From CAJQQY01 sp045106765 (GTDB taxonomy: Bacteria > Bacteroidota > Bacteroidia > Chitinophagales > Saprospiraceae), in NCBI GenBank assembly GCA_045106765.1, contig JBGCFD010000020.1, forward strand, positions 1-64,000: a stretch of DNA of 64,000 nt, given 5' to 3'. The position numbers and the translations under genes were made by a program. Shown here piece after piece: positions 43,914 to 53,900 of the stretch (its first letter is position 1; each line of letters opens with the position of its first letter). The notes under the pieces were generated by a model. The model did not search any database. It was not told where the DNA came from and was given only the letters and a program-made list of their open reading frames with translations.

Positions 43914-45542
43914 ATGAATGCGTATAAAAATCCTCTCTTAACAGAACCAGCTATCAATATTCAAGAGGGACATCAACAAATACTAACCGATTTGCAAGCT
44001 AATATCTTAAGGCATCACAAAAGAAAATATTCCAGATATTTATTTCTAAGATTTCACGAAGGTGCTCAAATTTTTGTCAGAAAGTTTATGGCAAAAATGG
44101 GCAACGGATTTGTCAATAATGATGTTGGAATTCAGTTGACTTCAGCTTCTCAACAATTTGGGAAAGAGACATTAAATTCAAAAAGTTTTACAGAGAGCAA
44201 TGAAATTTTTGGAATGTATCTTACTTTTCAGGGATACAATTTTTTGGAATTATCCAATTTAGCTCCAGCAGATATTGCTTTTCAAAATGCATCTGAAAAA
44301 CTTACTTCCGCGACGAAAGGATTTCATACAGGGGAGCCTGATAATTCTTTTTCCAATTTGCATGCTATGATTTTAGTCGCATCTAACAATAGAAGAGATT
44401 TAGACAAATGTATTAATGCGTTGAAAAGTGAAATGCAAATTAGTAAGAATGGTGAACCCTTGTATATTTCCATCATCGGAAATCAATCAGGAGAATCCAT
44501 GTTTGACAGAGACAATAAAACTTATTCAGAACATTTTGGATATGTAGATGGAATCAGTCAACCTCGTTTTTTCCCATCTTCCAATTCCCAAAAATCCTCC
44601 GTTCAATTATCTTCATTTTCTACTTTAGATACTGTTTTAGTAAGAGACCTTGGAGGTGAAGATAAATTTCAAAGCTTTGGAAGTTTTTTAGTATTTCTAA
44701 AGTTAGAACAAGATGTTGTTGCTTTCGAAAAATTAATCAAACAAATTCGAGGATTAAATCTCAAAGATAAAAGTGGTGCACCACTTGTAGAAAATGATGA
44801 CGATGCCAAAGCGATCATCATGGGCAGATACCCAAAGGGAGCTTCTATTTTGAAAAAAGGTAGAAAAGATGAATACTGTTTTGATAATAATTATGATTAT
44901 GATGAATTAGTTTCTGATGGAAAAGAATGGAAAAAAGATGACCAAGGAATAGGATGTCCATTCTTTTCACATGCTAGAAAAGCTAATCCAAGAACAGTTG
45001 ATTCAAGATATAAAAACAATAATAGAATTACTCGAAGAGGTGTACCTTATCAAGATTCTGAAAATAAAAAAGGATTATTGTTCATGAGTTTTCAAAGAAA
45101 TATTCAAGAACAATTTGAAAAATTATTGACTGAAATGTTACACAGTTCACAGCTAAATGGAGTACACGCAGGAATGGATTTATTAACAGGACATCATAAT
45201 AATACAAGGATAATTAATGGAAACCCAAATGCAGTTATCAAACCAACTGATCCATTAATTACCTATCGAGGAGGTGCTTATTTCTTTGCTCCGAGTCTCT
45301 CGTTTTTTAAAAACATCACGAAATTTTATCCACATATAGAAGAAGATATAAATATGGCGAAATCTACTCTTAGATTTGAAAGAAAAGCGGTGAAAATATT
45401 TGATGATTTTAAAAATATACAAATGAAACCCATTGAATTTGGAGATCATCGAGATGAAATGATTAAGTCTATCCTAGAGGAAGCCAATCAAAATAAAGCT
45501 ATCAACGAAATTGCTACTTCAAAAATAGGACCAGTTGCTTAA
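43914..45542 (+). CDS. DyP-type haem peroxidase
   Basis: 542 residues, near the upper end for the family. The signature GYVDG (catalytic D212 in GxxDG) is followed by ISQPRF. The haem-ligand segment is CPFFSHARKANPR with H353, and ITRRGVPY and GLLFMSFQ follow in the family order. The enzyme uses hydrogen peroxide to oxidise bulky phenols or dyes; its physiological substrate is unknown. No signal peptide, so cytoplasmic unless exported by another route; I see no Tat motif and no encapsulin-targeting-like C-terminus. It lies between two signalling proteins and just after the unknown 112-residue protein. Confidence 0.88.
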   Translation: MNAYKNPLLTEPAINIQEGHQQILTDLQANILRHHKRKYSRYLFLRFHEGAQIFVRKFMAKMGNGFVNNDVGIQLTSASQQFGKETLNSKSFTESNEIFGMYLTFQGYNFLELSNLAPADIAFQNASEKLTSATKGFHTGEPDNSFSNLHAMILVASNNRRDLDKCINALKSEMQISKNGEPLYISIIGNQSGESMFDRDNKTYSEHFGYVDGISQPRFFPSSNSQKSSVQLSSFSTLDTVLVRDLGGEDKFQSFGSFLVFLKLEQDVVAFEKLIKQIRGLNLKDKSGAPLVENDDDAKAIIMGRYPKGASILKKGRKDEYCFDNNYDYDELVSDGKEWKKDDQGIGCPFFSHARKANPRTVDSRYKNNNRITRRGVPYQDSENKKGLLFMSFQRNIQEQFEKLLTEMLHSSQLNGVHAGMDLLTGHHNNTRIINGNPNAVIKPTDPLITYRGGAYFFAPSLSFFKNITKFYPHIEEDINMAKSTLRFERKAVKIFDDFKNIQMKPIEFGDHRDEMIKSILEEANQNKAINEIATSKIGPVA

Positions 45543-45575
45543 GATTTCTAAACTCATTTTTACCAAACAACATCT

Positions 45576-48500
45576 ATGAAACAACAGCAAAATATTATTT
45601 CTTCCTTTAAAAAAAATGGACTGATTTCTTTTTTGTTGTTTTTTCATTTGATGTCGTTTGGACAATACAATCCTACCTTATGGTTCCAATCTATCTCTCC
45701 AGATATTGGATTTTCTCAAGAATATAATTTTTACCTTTTTCATGATTCAGAAGGATTCATTTGGATCAGTTCAACAAATGGACTGAATCGATTTGATGGG
45801 CAAAGAGTAAAATTATATGATGCTGTCAAGGGAGATTCTACTTCATTACATGGACGAAATGTACATGGAAAAATCTTTGAAGATAAAAAACAAAATTTAT
45901 GGTTTTCTACTTCGGAAGCGATTCACCAATATCATCGCAAATCAGATCAATTTTCACATTATTATATTAAAAGCAATCCTTTAGATTCATTAAAAAAAGA
46001 TTATCACACTTTTGCTTTTGAGGAAAATCAATATTTATGGATAAAATCAAATGATGGAGTTTATAGATATGATAGTCAAAATAATACCGATGAATTTATT
46101 TTTGAGTCCTCTCAATTTTATATAAAATCTGGAGTTGACCAAGACAATAAGGTCTGTAAAATATTCACCTTTGGTACTGAAAGAGGATTGGATATTTTTA
46201 ATATACAAGATGGAGAATTAAGAGATTCATTGCCTGGGAACTTTATAAAAAGTGTAATTAAAGATGTCCACTATGAAAGCGATTCTTTGATTTGGTTGTC
46301 AACGGATAAAGATGGATTGGTTCGATGGAATTCTATTTCGGATGAAAAAGAAGTGATTGGAAATTTTTCTAAAAATAAAATTAGTTTTGCCAAACTAGAT
46401 TCAAATACTTTAATCCTTGCAGTTGAAAATCAAGGTGTTTTCCAATATTTAATTGAAGAAGAAATATTACAATCGATCACTACTCGATTTTTAGGAAAAG
46501 AGGAAAACTCAAGTCATGGATTTTGGAAAATTTATATTGATGACTTTAAAAATATTTGGATTTCTGATAAAGTCCATAATGTCTATTTTGCCAATTTTGA
46601 AAAAAATAAATTTACTTCCATTCCTAAATTTAAAACTCAGCTTAATAATTCTAAATATTCTTTTTATAAAATCATTGAAGATCAAAACGGAAATATTTGG
46701 AGTGCAACTAACAATGCTGGAATAATAAGATTTAATGAAGACGAAGAAAAAGTAAAAAATTATTTCCATGACTTCTCAAATTTCAACTCGATTCCTTCCA
46801 ATATGATTTATGATTTACTCCTTGATCATAAAAATAGAATATGGGCAGCGACTTCGAAAGGGTTTGTTTTATATAAATCTCCAAATCAATTTATTTTAAT
46901 TGCAGATGAAACAGGAAAGACTTTAAGAGATTATACGTCGATCATTGAATTGCAAAATAGTCAAGATATTTTAGTAGCATCGGCAACGGATGGAATTTTT
47001 AAATTAGAGGAAAATGGGAATAAAAAAAGACTAAAAAATATTTATCAACCATCTCAAGAAAAAACTTGCGATTATTTATTTGAAGATGGAGATGGAAATA
47101 TTTTTGTTTCATTTGTTGAAGAAGGTATCGGTATTTTTAAATATCGAAAAGGACAATTAATAGGCCCTCGGAAAATAAAATTAGAAGCAGATGTAAATTG
47201 TTTTTGGGAAGATAGATTTAGCGAAACACTTTGGTTAGGAACTTCGATGGGATTGATGAAAGGATCAAAGAAGGATAATTTTTCGAATATTGAATTTGTA
47301 GAAATTAAAGGTAATTCATCTAATGAAAATATTAATTCAATTCTTGCAGAGGATGGTGCTAATTTTATTTGGTTGGGAACGGGTAGAGGGCTAGTTCGAT
47401 TTAATCAAGATTCTTTGACTGTCCAAAAATTTGATATTGCAGATGGTACTCAATCTAAAATTTTTAATTTGAAAGCAGCCTTAAAAAGAAAAAATGATGA
47501 TCTAGTATTTGGTGGATTTAATGGAATTACGATCATCCCTTCCAATAAAATTGATTTTGTCAAAACGATTCCACAACTAAAAATTACCAATATAAAAATC
47601 AATGATTTGATCACCAGTAATTTGATTTGTGAAAAAACTGAGGCTACGAATGTTGCGGAAATACAACATCTTTCTAGAACATATCAGGACAATACAATTT
47701 CTTTAGAATTTACAACACTCGAATATAGCAATCCTAATTCTAATCAATTAGAATATCAATTGATCGGTGTAGATAAAAATCCAGTAAGATTGGCAAGAGG
47801 CGATTATGGTTTTGCTCGCTATCCAAACCTTCGACCTGGTGAATATATTTTCAAATTGAGAGGTGCTAATAGTGATGGTATTTGGGGAGCGTTTGAAGAG
47901 GTTCTGATGATTACGATTAGGCCACCATTTAACCAAACTAAAGAATTTTATTTTTTAATCTTGTTGCTAATTAGTGGAATAATTTACGGAATTTATCGCT
48001 ATCGGATTGCTCAAATTAAGAAAACAGAAATGCTCAATACCCGAATTGCTGAAAATAAAATGAGTGCACTTCGAGCACAAATGAATCCACATTTTATTTA
48101 TAACAGCATGCAAACAGTTAATGGAATTATTTCTCGAAAAGATACCATGGGAGCAGTTAAATATATTAACCAATTCTCCCGTTTGATGAGAATGATTCTG
48201 GAAAATAGTAGGGGAGGAAGAGTCTCGATTGAAAAGGAAATTGAGTTTTTAAAATCGTATATGGAAATTGAAAAACGACGATTTCAAAATCCATTTAGTT
48301 ACAATATTATTGTAGGTGATGAGGTAGATACTTTTGATACGGAGCTTCCTTCGATGCTTACTCAACCATTTGTAGAGAATGCGATTAAGCATGGACTTTT
48401 TCATAAAAAAGAAAAAGGAATTATTAATATAAAGTTTCTTCGTGAAAATGGAAGTCTAAAATGTATCATTGAAGATGACGGAGTAGGTCGAGCTAAAACG

Positions 48501-48686
48501 TTGAAACTAAATGCTCAATCAGGTCGTACTCATCAATCTCGTGGACTCCAAATTGTAGATGAAAGACTCGAACTCATTAGACAGTCTCATCCTGGAAATT
48601 ATAAAGTAAAAATTACGGATCTATTTGATTTGGAACAAAATGCTTTAGGAACTCGGGTAGAAGTAACGTTGCCGTTCCAGCATTAA
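45576..48686 (+). CDS. Reg_prop / Y_Y_Y / LytS-type sensor histidine kinase
   Basis: 1036 residues. A signal peptide (about 10-30) precedes a large periplasmic sensor made of two beta-propellers of Reg_prop repeats (about 35-670; WISSTNGLNRFDG, LWLGTSMGL, IWLGTGRGLVRF) and a Y_Y_Y domain (about 700-785). A single membrane helix (about 790-812) follows. The cytoplasmic part is a LytS-type His_kinase domain with QMNPHFIYNSM (H839) and an HATPase with DDGVGR. This layout is the sensor half of Bacteroidota regulators of polysaccharide or peptide use, usually paired with LytTR regulators, so the 42609 protein is the likely partner. Only 33 bases separate it from the peroxidase gene. Confidence 0.93.
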   Translation: MKQQQNIISSFKKNGLISFLLFFHLMSFGQYNPTLWFQSISPDIGFSQEYNFYLFHDSEGFIWISSTNGLNRFDGQRVKLYDAVKGDSTSLHGRNVHGKIFEDKKQNLWFSTSEAIHQYHRKSDQFSHYYIKSNPLDSLKKDYHTFAFEENQYLWIKSNDGVYRYDSQNNTDEFIFESSQFYIKSGVDQDNKVCKIFTFGTERGLDIFNIQDGELRDSLPGNFIKSVIKDVHYESDSLIWLSTDKDGLVRWNSISDEKEVIGNFSKNKISFAKLDSNTLILAVENQGVFQYLIEEEILQSITTRFLGKEENSSHGFWKIYIDDFKNIWISDKVHNVYFANFEKNKFTSIPKFKTQLNNSKYSFYKIIEDQNGNIWSATNNAGIIRFNEDEEKVKNYFHDFSNFNSIPSNMIYDLLLDHKNRIWAATSKGFVLYKSPNQFILIADETGKTLRDYTSIIELQNSQDILVASATDGIFKLEENGNKKRLKNIYQPSQEKTCDYLFEDGDGNIFVSFVEEGIGIFKYRKGQLIGPRKIKLEADVNCFWEDRFSETLWLGTSMGLMKGSKKDNFSNIEFVEIKGNSSNENINSILAEDGANFIWLGTGRGLVRFNQDSLTVQKFDIADGTQSKIFNLKAALKRKNDDLVFGGFNGITIIPSNKIDFVKTIPQLKITNIKINDLITSNLICEKTEATNVAEIQHLSRTYQDNTISLEFTTLEYSNPNSNQLEYQLIGVDKNPVRLARGDYGFARYPNLRPGEYIFKLRGANSDGIWGAFEEVLMITIRPPFNQTKEFYFLILLLISGIIYGIYRYRIAQIKKTEMLNTRIAENKMSALRAQMNPHFIYNSMQTVNGIISRKDTMGAVKYINQFSRLMRMILENSRGGRVSIEKEIEFLKSYMEIEKRRFQNPFSYNIIVGDEVDTFDTELPSMLTQPFVENAIKHGLFHKKEKGIINIKFLRENGSLKCIIEDDGVGRAKTLKLNAQSGRTHQSRGLQIVDERLELIRQSHPGNYKVKITDLFDLEQNALGTRVEVTLPFQH

Positions 48687-49118
48687 AAGCAGAATATTCA
48701 TCTAGTTTTTTGTACACTCATATCAATGATTCGTTAAACCTTATCTATATCTCATACATTCTATATATTTTTTTGCAAAAAAAATAACAACTTTAGTGTA
48801 AGTCAAAAAGGAAATTTACTTTTTGATTAAAACCTCTTGCACGTGCAAACACTAAAAAACCGATTTTTTCAAAAAAATAAATGTAGATATAAAAGTGTAA
48901 GAAAATCTTATGAAGATTTTTATTGTATTTAATTATTCATCCCGTGTACATAATCGCTGTCTTTCCTAGTACCGAGAATCTTATAATTCAAAACCATTAT
49001 CCTTTTTTATTTTTTTCAAATACTTTTTGAAAAGTAATTTAGTTTGACGGTAAAAACCAAATGAAACATTTCTCGGTACTTTTTTATTTTTTTTGGAGAT
49101 AGTCTTCCTTTTTTAATT
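48687..49118. other. Spacer between convergent genes
   Basis: 432 bases with no supported gene. It holds a 12-base palindrome (TTGCACGTGCAA, 48837-48848) and a long-range inverted repeat (48968-49080) with a T-rich tail. Nothing else could be recognised. Confidence 0.7.
48968..49090 (+). ncRNA. Possible structured RNA or complex terminator
   Basis: AGTACCGAGAA (48968-48978) is the exact complement of TTCTCGGTACT (49070-49080), 91 bases apart. The inside holds a second small stem ACTTTT-TGA-AAAGT at 49022-49034, and a TTTTTTATTTTTTTT run follows. Either a small RNA with a terminal stem, or an unusual terminator for the convergent genes. Confidence 0.35.
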
Positions 49119-50867
49119 TTACTCTCCATCTTTTCGTTGTGCTAAATCTATCACTAATTGAATCAACTCCACCGCCGAATTGGTAATGCCAAATGCATAG
49201 GCAGGTACTCCTCTCGAAATATCTAAATCAGTTATATAAAAAATTACTTTACGATTATAATTTGGATTGATGGCATACAATTGTTTAGTGAAATCTACTC
49301 CTTCTGTATAATTCTCATTTCTACTTATATCTGAAATGATAAAGTCAATTTCATCTGTATTGTTTTCAATGAAATTCTTTGCAGCTTGAGTCGAAAGAAC
49401 TAGAGTAGAGTGTACGCCTAATTTTCGAAGCAATGCTCTTTCTTTTTCGACCAGTTTTGGATTATCGTCAATCCAAAGTGCTCGAAGACTCTTAGTTTTT
49501 CCTAAATAAAAAAGTCGATCTTTTAGTGCGTTGATATCATTGGTGGTAGTTGACTGACCTTTTTCATCAATTATTTCAGTTAAAGATTTTTGTAAACCTT
49601 CCAAAATTTTTGGAGAGTAATCTGTTTTTTTGATGGTCTTTCTAATTTTTTTGTAGCCTTCCCAATCGAATTTTTGCAAAAAATCTTTCGCCTCTTTTGC
49701 CCCAGCAATAAATAAGTCTAATTTTTTTTCATCGGAAATATTAAAATCCAACCAGTTTTGATCTTGAATATCGACGTAAGCAACGAGACGTTGGAAATCC
49801 ATATTTTCTTTGATGAATTCAAAATCACGCAAGTTTCTAGCTGAGTCAAAACATGCGTACAATAAGTCTCCAACATTATTGATGTGGTTAGTTTTGACGC
49901 GTTCCAATCCTAGTTTTACGCCAAAAGTTGGACGAGAAGGAATGCTACCTTTAAGATGAAAAATGTCGATGGGGAAATTTGACATAATCCCTCCATCTAC
50001 AAAAATTGCTTTTTCAGGAATTGCACCACGATGTTTTCCAATTCTATTCCAACGAATAATGGCATTTTCATCTGCGGGTAAATTTGTCAACTCGTAAGGT
50101 TTGAAAAAAAGTGGAATTGACATGGATGCTCGAACATATTTTGCTGGATTCGGTTCATCGATATTTTTAAAAAAGAGGTTTCGCATTCTCGGAAAAATGA
50201 CTTTGGTTTCGGTTGTCAATTCAGCAGCAATGATCGCCAACTCAGCCGAAATTTTTCGCCCTTCAAATGAGTGGAAATCTTTTGAATCTTTTCGGAACTG
50301 GATTGTTGGAGAAAGTTCATTCATTCTTCTTTCCAATTTGGCGGTATCATGAACTTCAAAATCTTTTAAAACTTCAGTCAACCAATTTAGAAAACTTTCT
50401 CCTAAATTAAGTCCTAAATCTTGTGAGAAATTATCAATTACTTGAAGACCATGAAATAATAGTTCTAACTTACTTGGTTCTTTGGAAAGTATTGTTTGAA
50501 TAAATTCCAAAGCATCTTCATCACCATCCATAAAGTCAGCGATGTTTTTTTTGGCGATAACTTCTATAATTTTTTCGGTTTTTGCTTCTTCAGGTTTCCC
50601 ACTAGCTGCTAGCAAAAGGGCATTAATCGCTCCAGCAGAAGTTCCTCCAACGTTTAAAAAACGGATACCCATTTTTTCCAAAACATAAGTATAGCCAAGC
50701 AAAGCAATTCCAAGTACACCACCACCTTCTTGAACGATGTCAATATATTGATGTCCTTCGTCATCGACGACATCTGAAATTTTTAAGCTGTCGTTTGGGA
50801 ATTGTAATTTTAAGTCATGGATCAAATTCACGACTTGAGAGTTTAGCGTAAAGTACTCTTTGTTCAT
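49119..50867 (-). CDS. Patatin-like phospholipase fused to a receiver-like domain
   Basis: 582 residues. The N-terminal two thirds is a patatin: oxyanion loop EGGGVLG (G48-G50), nucleophile elbow GGTSAGA with S77 and dyad Asp in VDGGIMSNFP (D291). Such enzymes cut phospholipids or acyl chains. Residues about 460-575 look like a response-regulator receiver: IDDN (D467/D468), FIISDIS (D513, the phospho-acceptor position) and a final helix. The conserved Lys near the end is not found (FGITNSAVELI), so the receiver is probably degenerate or acts by another signal. No signal peptide. It is downstream of the caspase-hydrolase gene by 108 bases, with no terminator in between, so the two form a unit. 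Confidence 0.85.
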   Translation of the reverse strand: MNKEYFTLNSQVVNLIHDLKLQFPNDSLKISDVVDDEGHQYIDIVQEGGGVLGIALLGYTYVLEKMGIRFLNVGGTSAGAINALLLAASGKPEEAKTEKIIEVIAKKNIADFMDGDEDALEFIQTILSKEPSKLELLFHGLQVIDNFSQDLGLNLGESFLNWLTEVLKDFEVHDTAKLERRMNELSPTIQFRKDSKDFHSFEGRKISAELAIIAAELTTETKVIFPRMRNLFFKNIDEPNPAKYVRASMSIPLFFKPYELTNLPADENAIIRWNRIGKHRGAIPEKAIFVDGGIMSNFPIDIFHLKGSIPSRPTFGVKLGLERVKTNHINNVGDLLYACFDSARNLRDFEFIKENMDFQRLVAYVDIQDQNWLDFNISDEKKLDLFIAGAKEAKDFLQKFDWEGYKKIRKTIKKTDYSPKILEGLQKSLTEIIDEKGQSTTTNDINALKDRLFYLGKTKSLRALWIDDNPKLVEKERALLRKLGVHSTLVLSTQAAKNFIENNTDEIDFIISDISRNENYTEGVDFTKQLYAINPNYNRKVIFYITDLDISRGVPAYAFGITNSAVELIQLVIDLAQRKDGE

Positions 50868-50975
50868 TTTTCTTATAATTTTAATTTTTGGATGAGAACA
50901 CGAATTTATTATTAAATATTTATTGGAATTCGTTCAAACCTGTCCAACCTGTGTTCTTATTATATTACTACTAAT

Positions 50976-53900
50976 TTACTTATTTTTCTCCAACTCAAAT
51001 AATGTCTTTGCCAATTGTTTTACTCCTTCATCGGTATTGAAATAAGTAAAATGATTACAACCTACCGCATCGACTATTTCCAAATGGCTACATTTTCCCT
51101 CAGGAATATCATGGCAACTTGCAATGGCAACAATATCATCACTTCGATCGTGGAAAAATAACTTGATTAGTTTTTTTCGATAATCTAATGCGTACCTGTT
51201 CAACATTTTTTTAATCAACTTTCCTTCCTGTGGACTTCGATTCGGAATTAGCGAACTATCTCCTGCAATGATGGTGTAAGGAATATTACTTTTTCCTTCA
51301 GGCAATTTTAGTTTTTTACAAAAATCAGAATCAGGTTGCAATTGACTAACTGTTACTTCAATTTTTTTTCGCTTCTTGCCAAGATAGGCTAAAACAGAAT
51401 TGATCGTCGAAGGAATCGGTAAAAAATTAATCAGCTTGGTCAAACTAAAAATTCCCATGTGGTATGTGTTGGCCCAAGGAGAACCATAATTTGGACTGCC
51501 CACTTGAATAAAATGTGAAACCATTTTGTCACCATCTAAATGTTCCAAAAACCACCTCGACACTAATCCTCCCATGGAGTGAGCAACGATGTGAACTGTT
51601 TTTCCATGCCCTTCTTGCAAGCCAATTTGTTCCAATCTTTTCTTCAAATTCTCGGCTGTCAATTCAATAGGATCATTCAAACTTTCATAATCAAATGTCA
51701 AAACTAAATCGTAAATATCCGTCAAGTTTTTTCGAACACCATTTTCATTTTTGACTGCACGTCGAACCAATTTTACTTGGCCTGAAGTGTCGCCGATGAT
51801 GCCATGGATAAAAACTAAAATTCGTTTCGTTGTAGAATCTTCTACTTTAGATCTGATAATCTCGTAATCGGTTTCGCGAGAAACATTTTGTTGTTCATCA
51901 ACCATAGCTGCTGCTAAAATTGGATACGTAAATTCTTTTTTAAATATTTTTTGATAAACTACTTTTTGTAAATAAATTTTTAACGACTTACCCAAACCTC
52001 TAGTCACGACCTCTTCAGCATCAGGTAACTCTTCCACATTGATGACATTCGTTTCTTCATCAGGTTGGCCAAGTGGATAATAAGTTTTGGTTTCAGCATC
52101 GTAGCCAAAAGGAAAAATTCTTTCGTTTTCTTCTAACGATAAATTCAGTTTGACCTTTAAAGGATTCTCTGCATTGATATTTTCTTTTCCTTGCACATTG
52201 TGCATTTCTAAAGTGTCCAAACCATGTTGGATATTTCGAGTACTTCCTTGCAAATTGACTGGCTGAAAATTCTCAGAACCCAAAAAAGCTTGAATCGAAG
52301 GACGCTGAATACTTCGAGTCGTATTGCTGCTACTCGACAAATAAATTGCCTCTGCTGAAAATGAATCATGACTTTCCACAATCAACTCATGTAAATTGAC
52401 CGCTTTTCCAGAAGTTGCATTGACCACATCTTGCGGTCGATGGATTTTATAAATAATATCTTTGGTAAACCAAGATGGTTGCGTTGGAATTTTAGGTGCA
52501 GACGGTTTAGATTTTCCAAAACCCATACCTCTTGATTTTGGTTTTGTTTCCAGTTCCAAGCCAGCTTGGCGGAAAGCATCCATCGTAAAAGGAGTTTCGC
52601 TTGCTATGATTTTTATTTGATTAGAAACTTCCGTTTCTCCCCAACTATGCAATTCGTCTGGAACAAAAATTGGGACAACACTCACTCGGTAACCATTTTG
52701 ATTGACTGCTGTAAATGGATAAGCTTCATCACCTGATTTCAATTCTTTAACAGGTAAAAACTCATCAGTAATGACAAAGTCTTCTCCTAAAAATAATGCA
52801 CCAATCCACAAAGTTCGATTTCCTACATTTTTTACATTCATACGGATGTGTGGATTTTCCCAAGCGCCATCTTTGAAAAAATATTCAAATACTGCATTAC
52901 CATTGGTATCCATTTTTTTCTCGCCATTTGGTTTGACGGTGAGATAATCGATGTGATCAGTTACGCAGAAAAAATCAATTTCTATTTCTTTTTCAGCAGT
53001 ACCATTTGCCATTGGATTAGATAATTCACTTACCTCTTGCCATTGAGCTACTTTGTTGACATTTTGTAAAAATAAAAATTCAGCCGAGGTCAACTCATTG
53101 GAAGAGTTATCATTTTCAGGGATGGCTTTAAACAAAGAACGCTCATTGTGAGGACGAGTTAAAATATATCCACGGTCAGTCAGTCTCATCCAGTATGCTG
53201 CCTCGTTGATATTTTCGACATATTCAATATTCCAATCTTTGACTAAGTCATGAATATATTGTTTGGCTTGATCGCTTTCCAGTTGAGGGAAAAAAGCAAT
53301 TTTTAATTTTTTATGAAGACCTGAAATTTCTTTGGCAAAATAAAATTCATCTGCTTCTTGCATCCAATTTTCTTTCTTTAAAACTGATTGATTGGAATCA
53401 ATTGATTGAAAAATTATTTCTTTTAAAATTCCTTCATGTTCAATTTTTATGGAGGTATTTGAAGTGACACCATGTATCTTTCCCAAGTCCATTATCCAGC
53501 CTTTTTTCTCATTAAACTTAACAATATGTGTTGGGTTGGTTGCCAAAGCACCATCAAAAAATAATTGGTCAATAGAAGCTTCTCCTTGAGCATCGACTTG
53601 AGGGTGTTGGGAGCCAATTCGATTGTGCACTCGAGTTTGAACTTTGGTCATCAAGCCAGCATAACTCAATGTCGTTAACTCTGATTTTTCCAAAACATCA
53701 ATCAAGGAATAAGTGAAAAGTCCTCGTCGTTTTCCATCCAAAGTTAACTCCACCGATGACTCATAAGATGCCGATGCAGATAGTGTAATATGACTTCCTT
53801 CAGGCGGAATTAGCTGTCCTTCTTGAGACTTATAAAACTCAACTCCTTCAAATTTTTTAGCAAAAACGGGAGTTGTATTTTCTTCTGCCATACGATTGAT

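Noticed and set aside
49119..50867. Patatin read as a CBASS effector (CapV)
   Set aside because: No cyclic-nucleotide synthase or other CBASS gene is nearby, and the C-terminal domain is receiver-like; only a broader effector role is argued.
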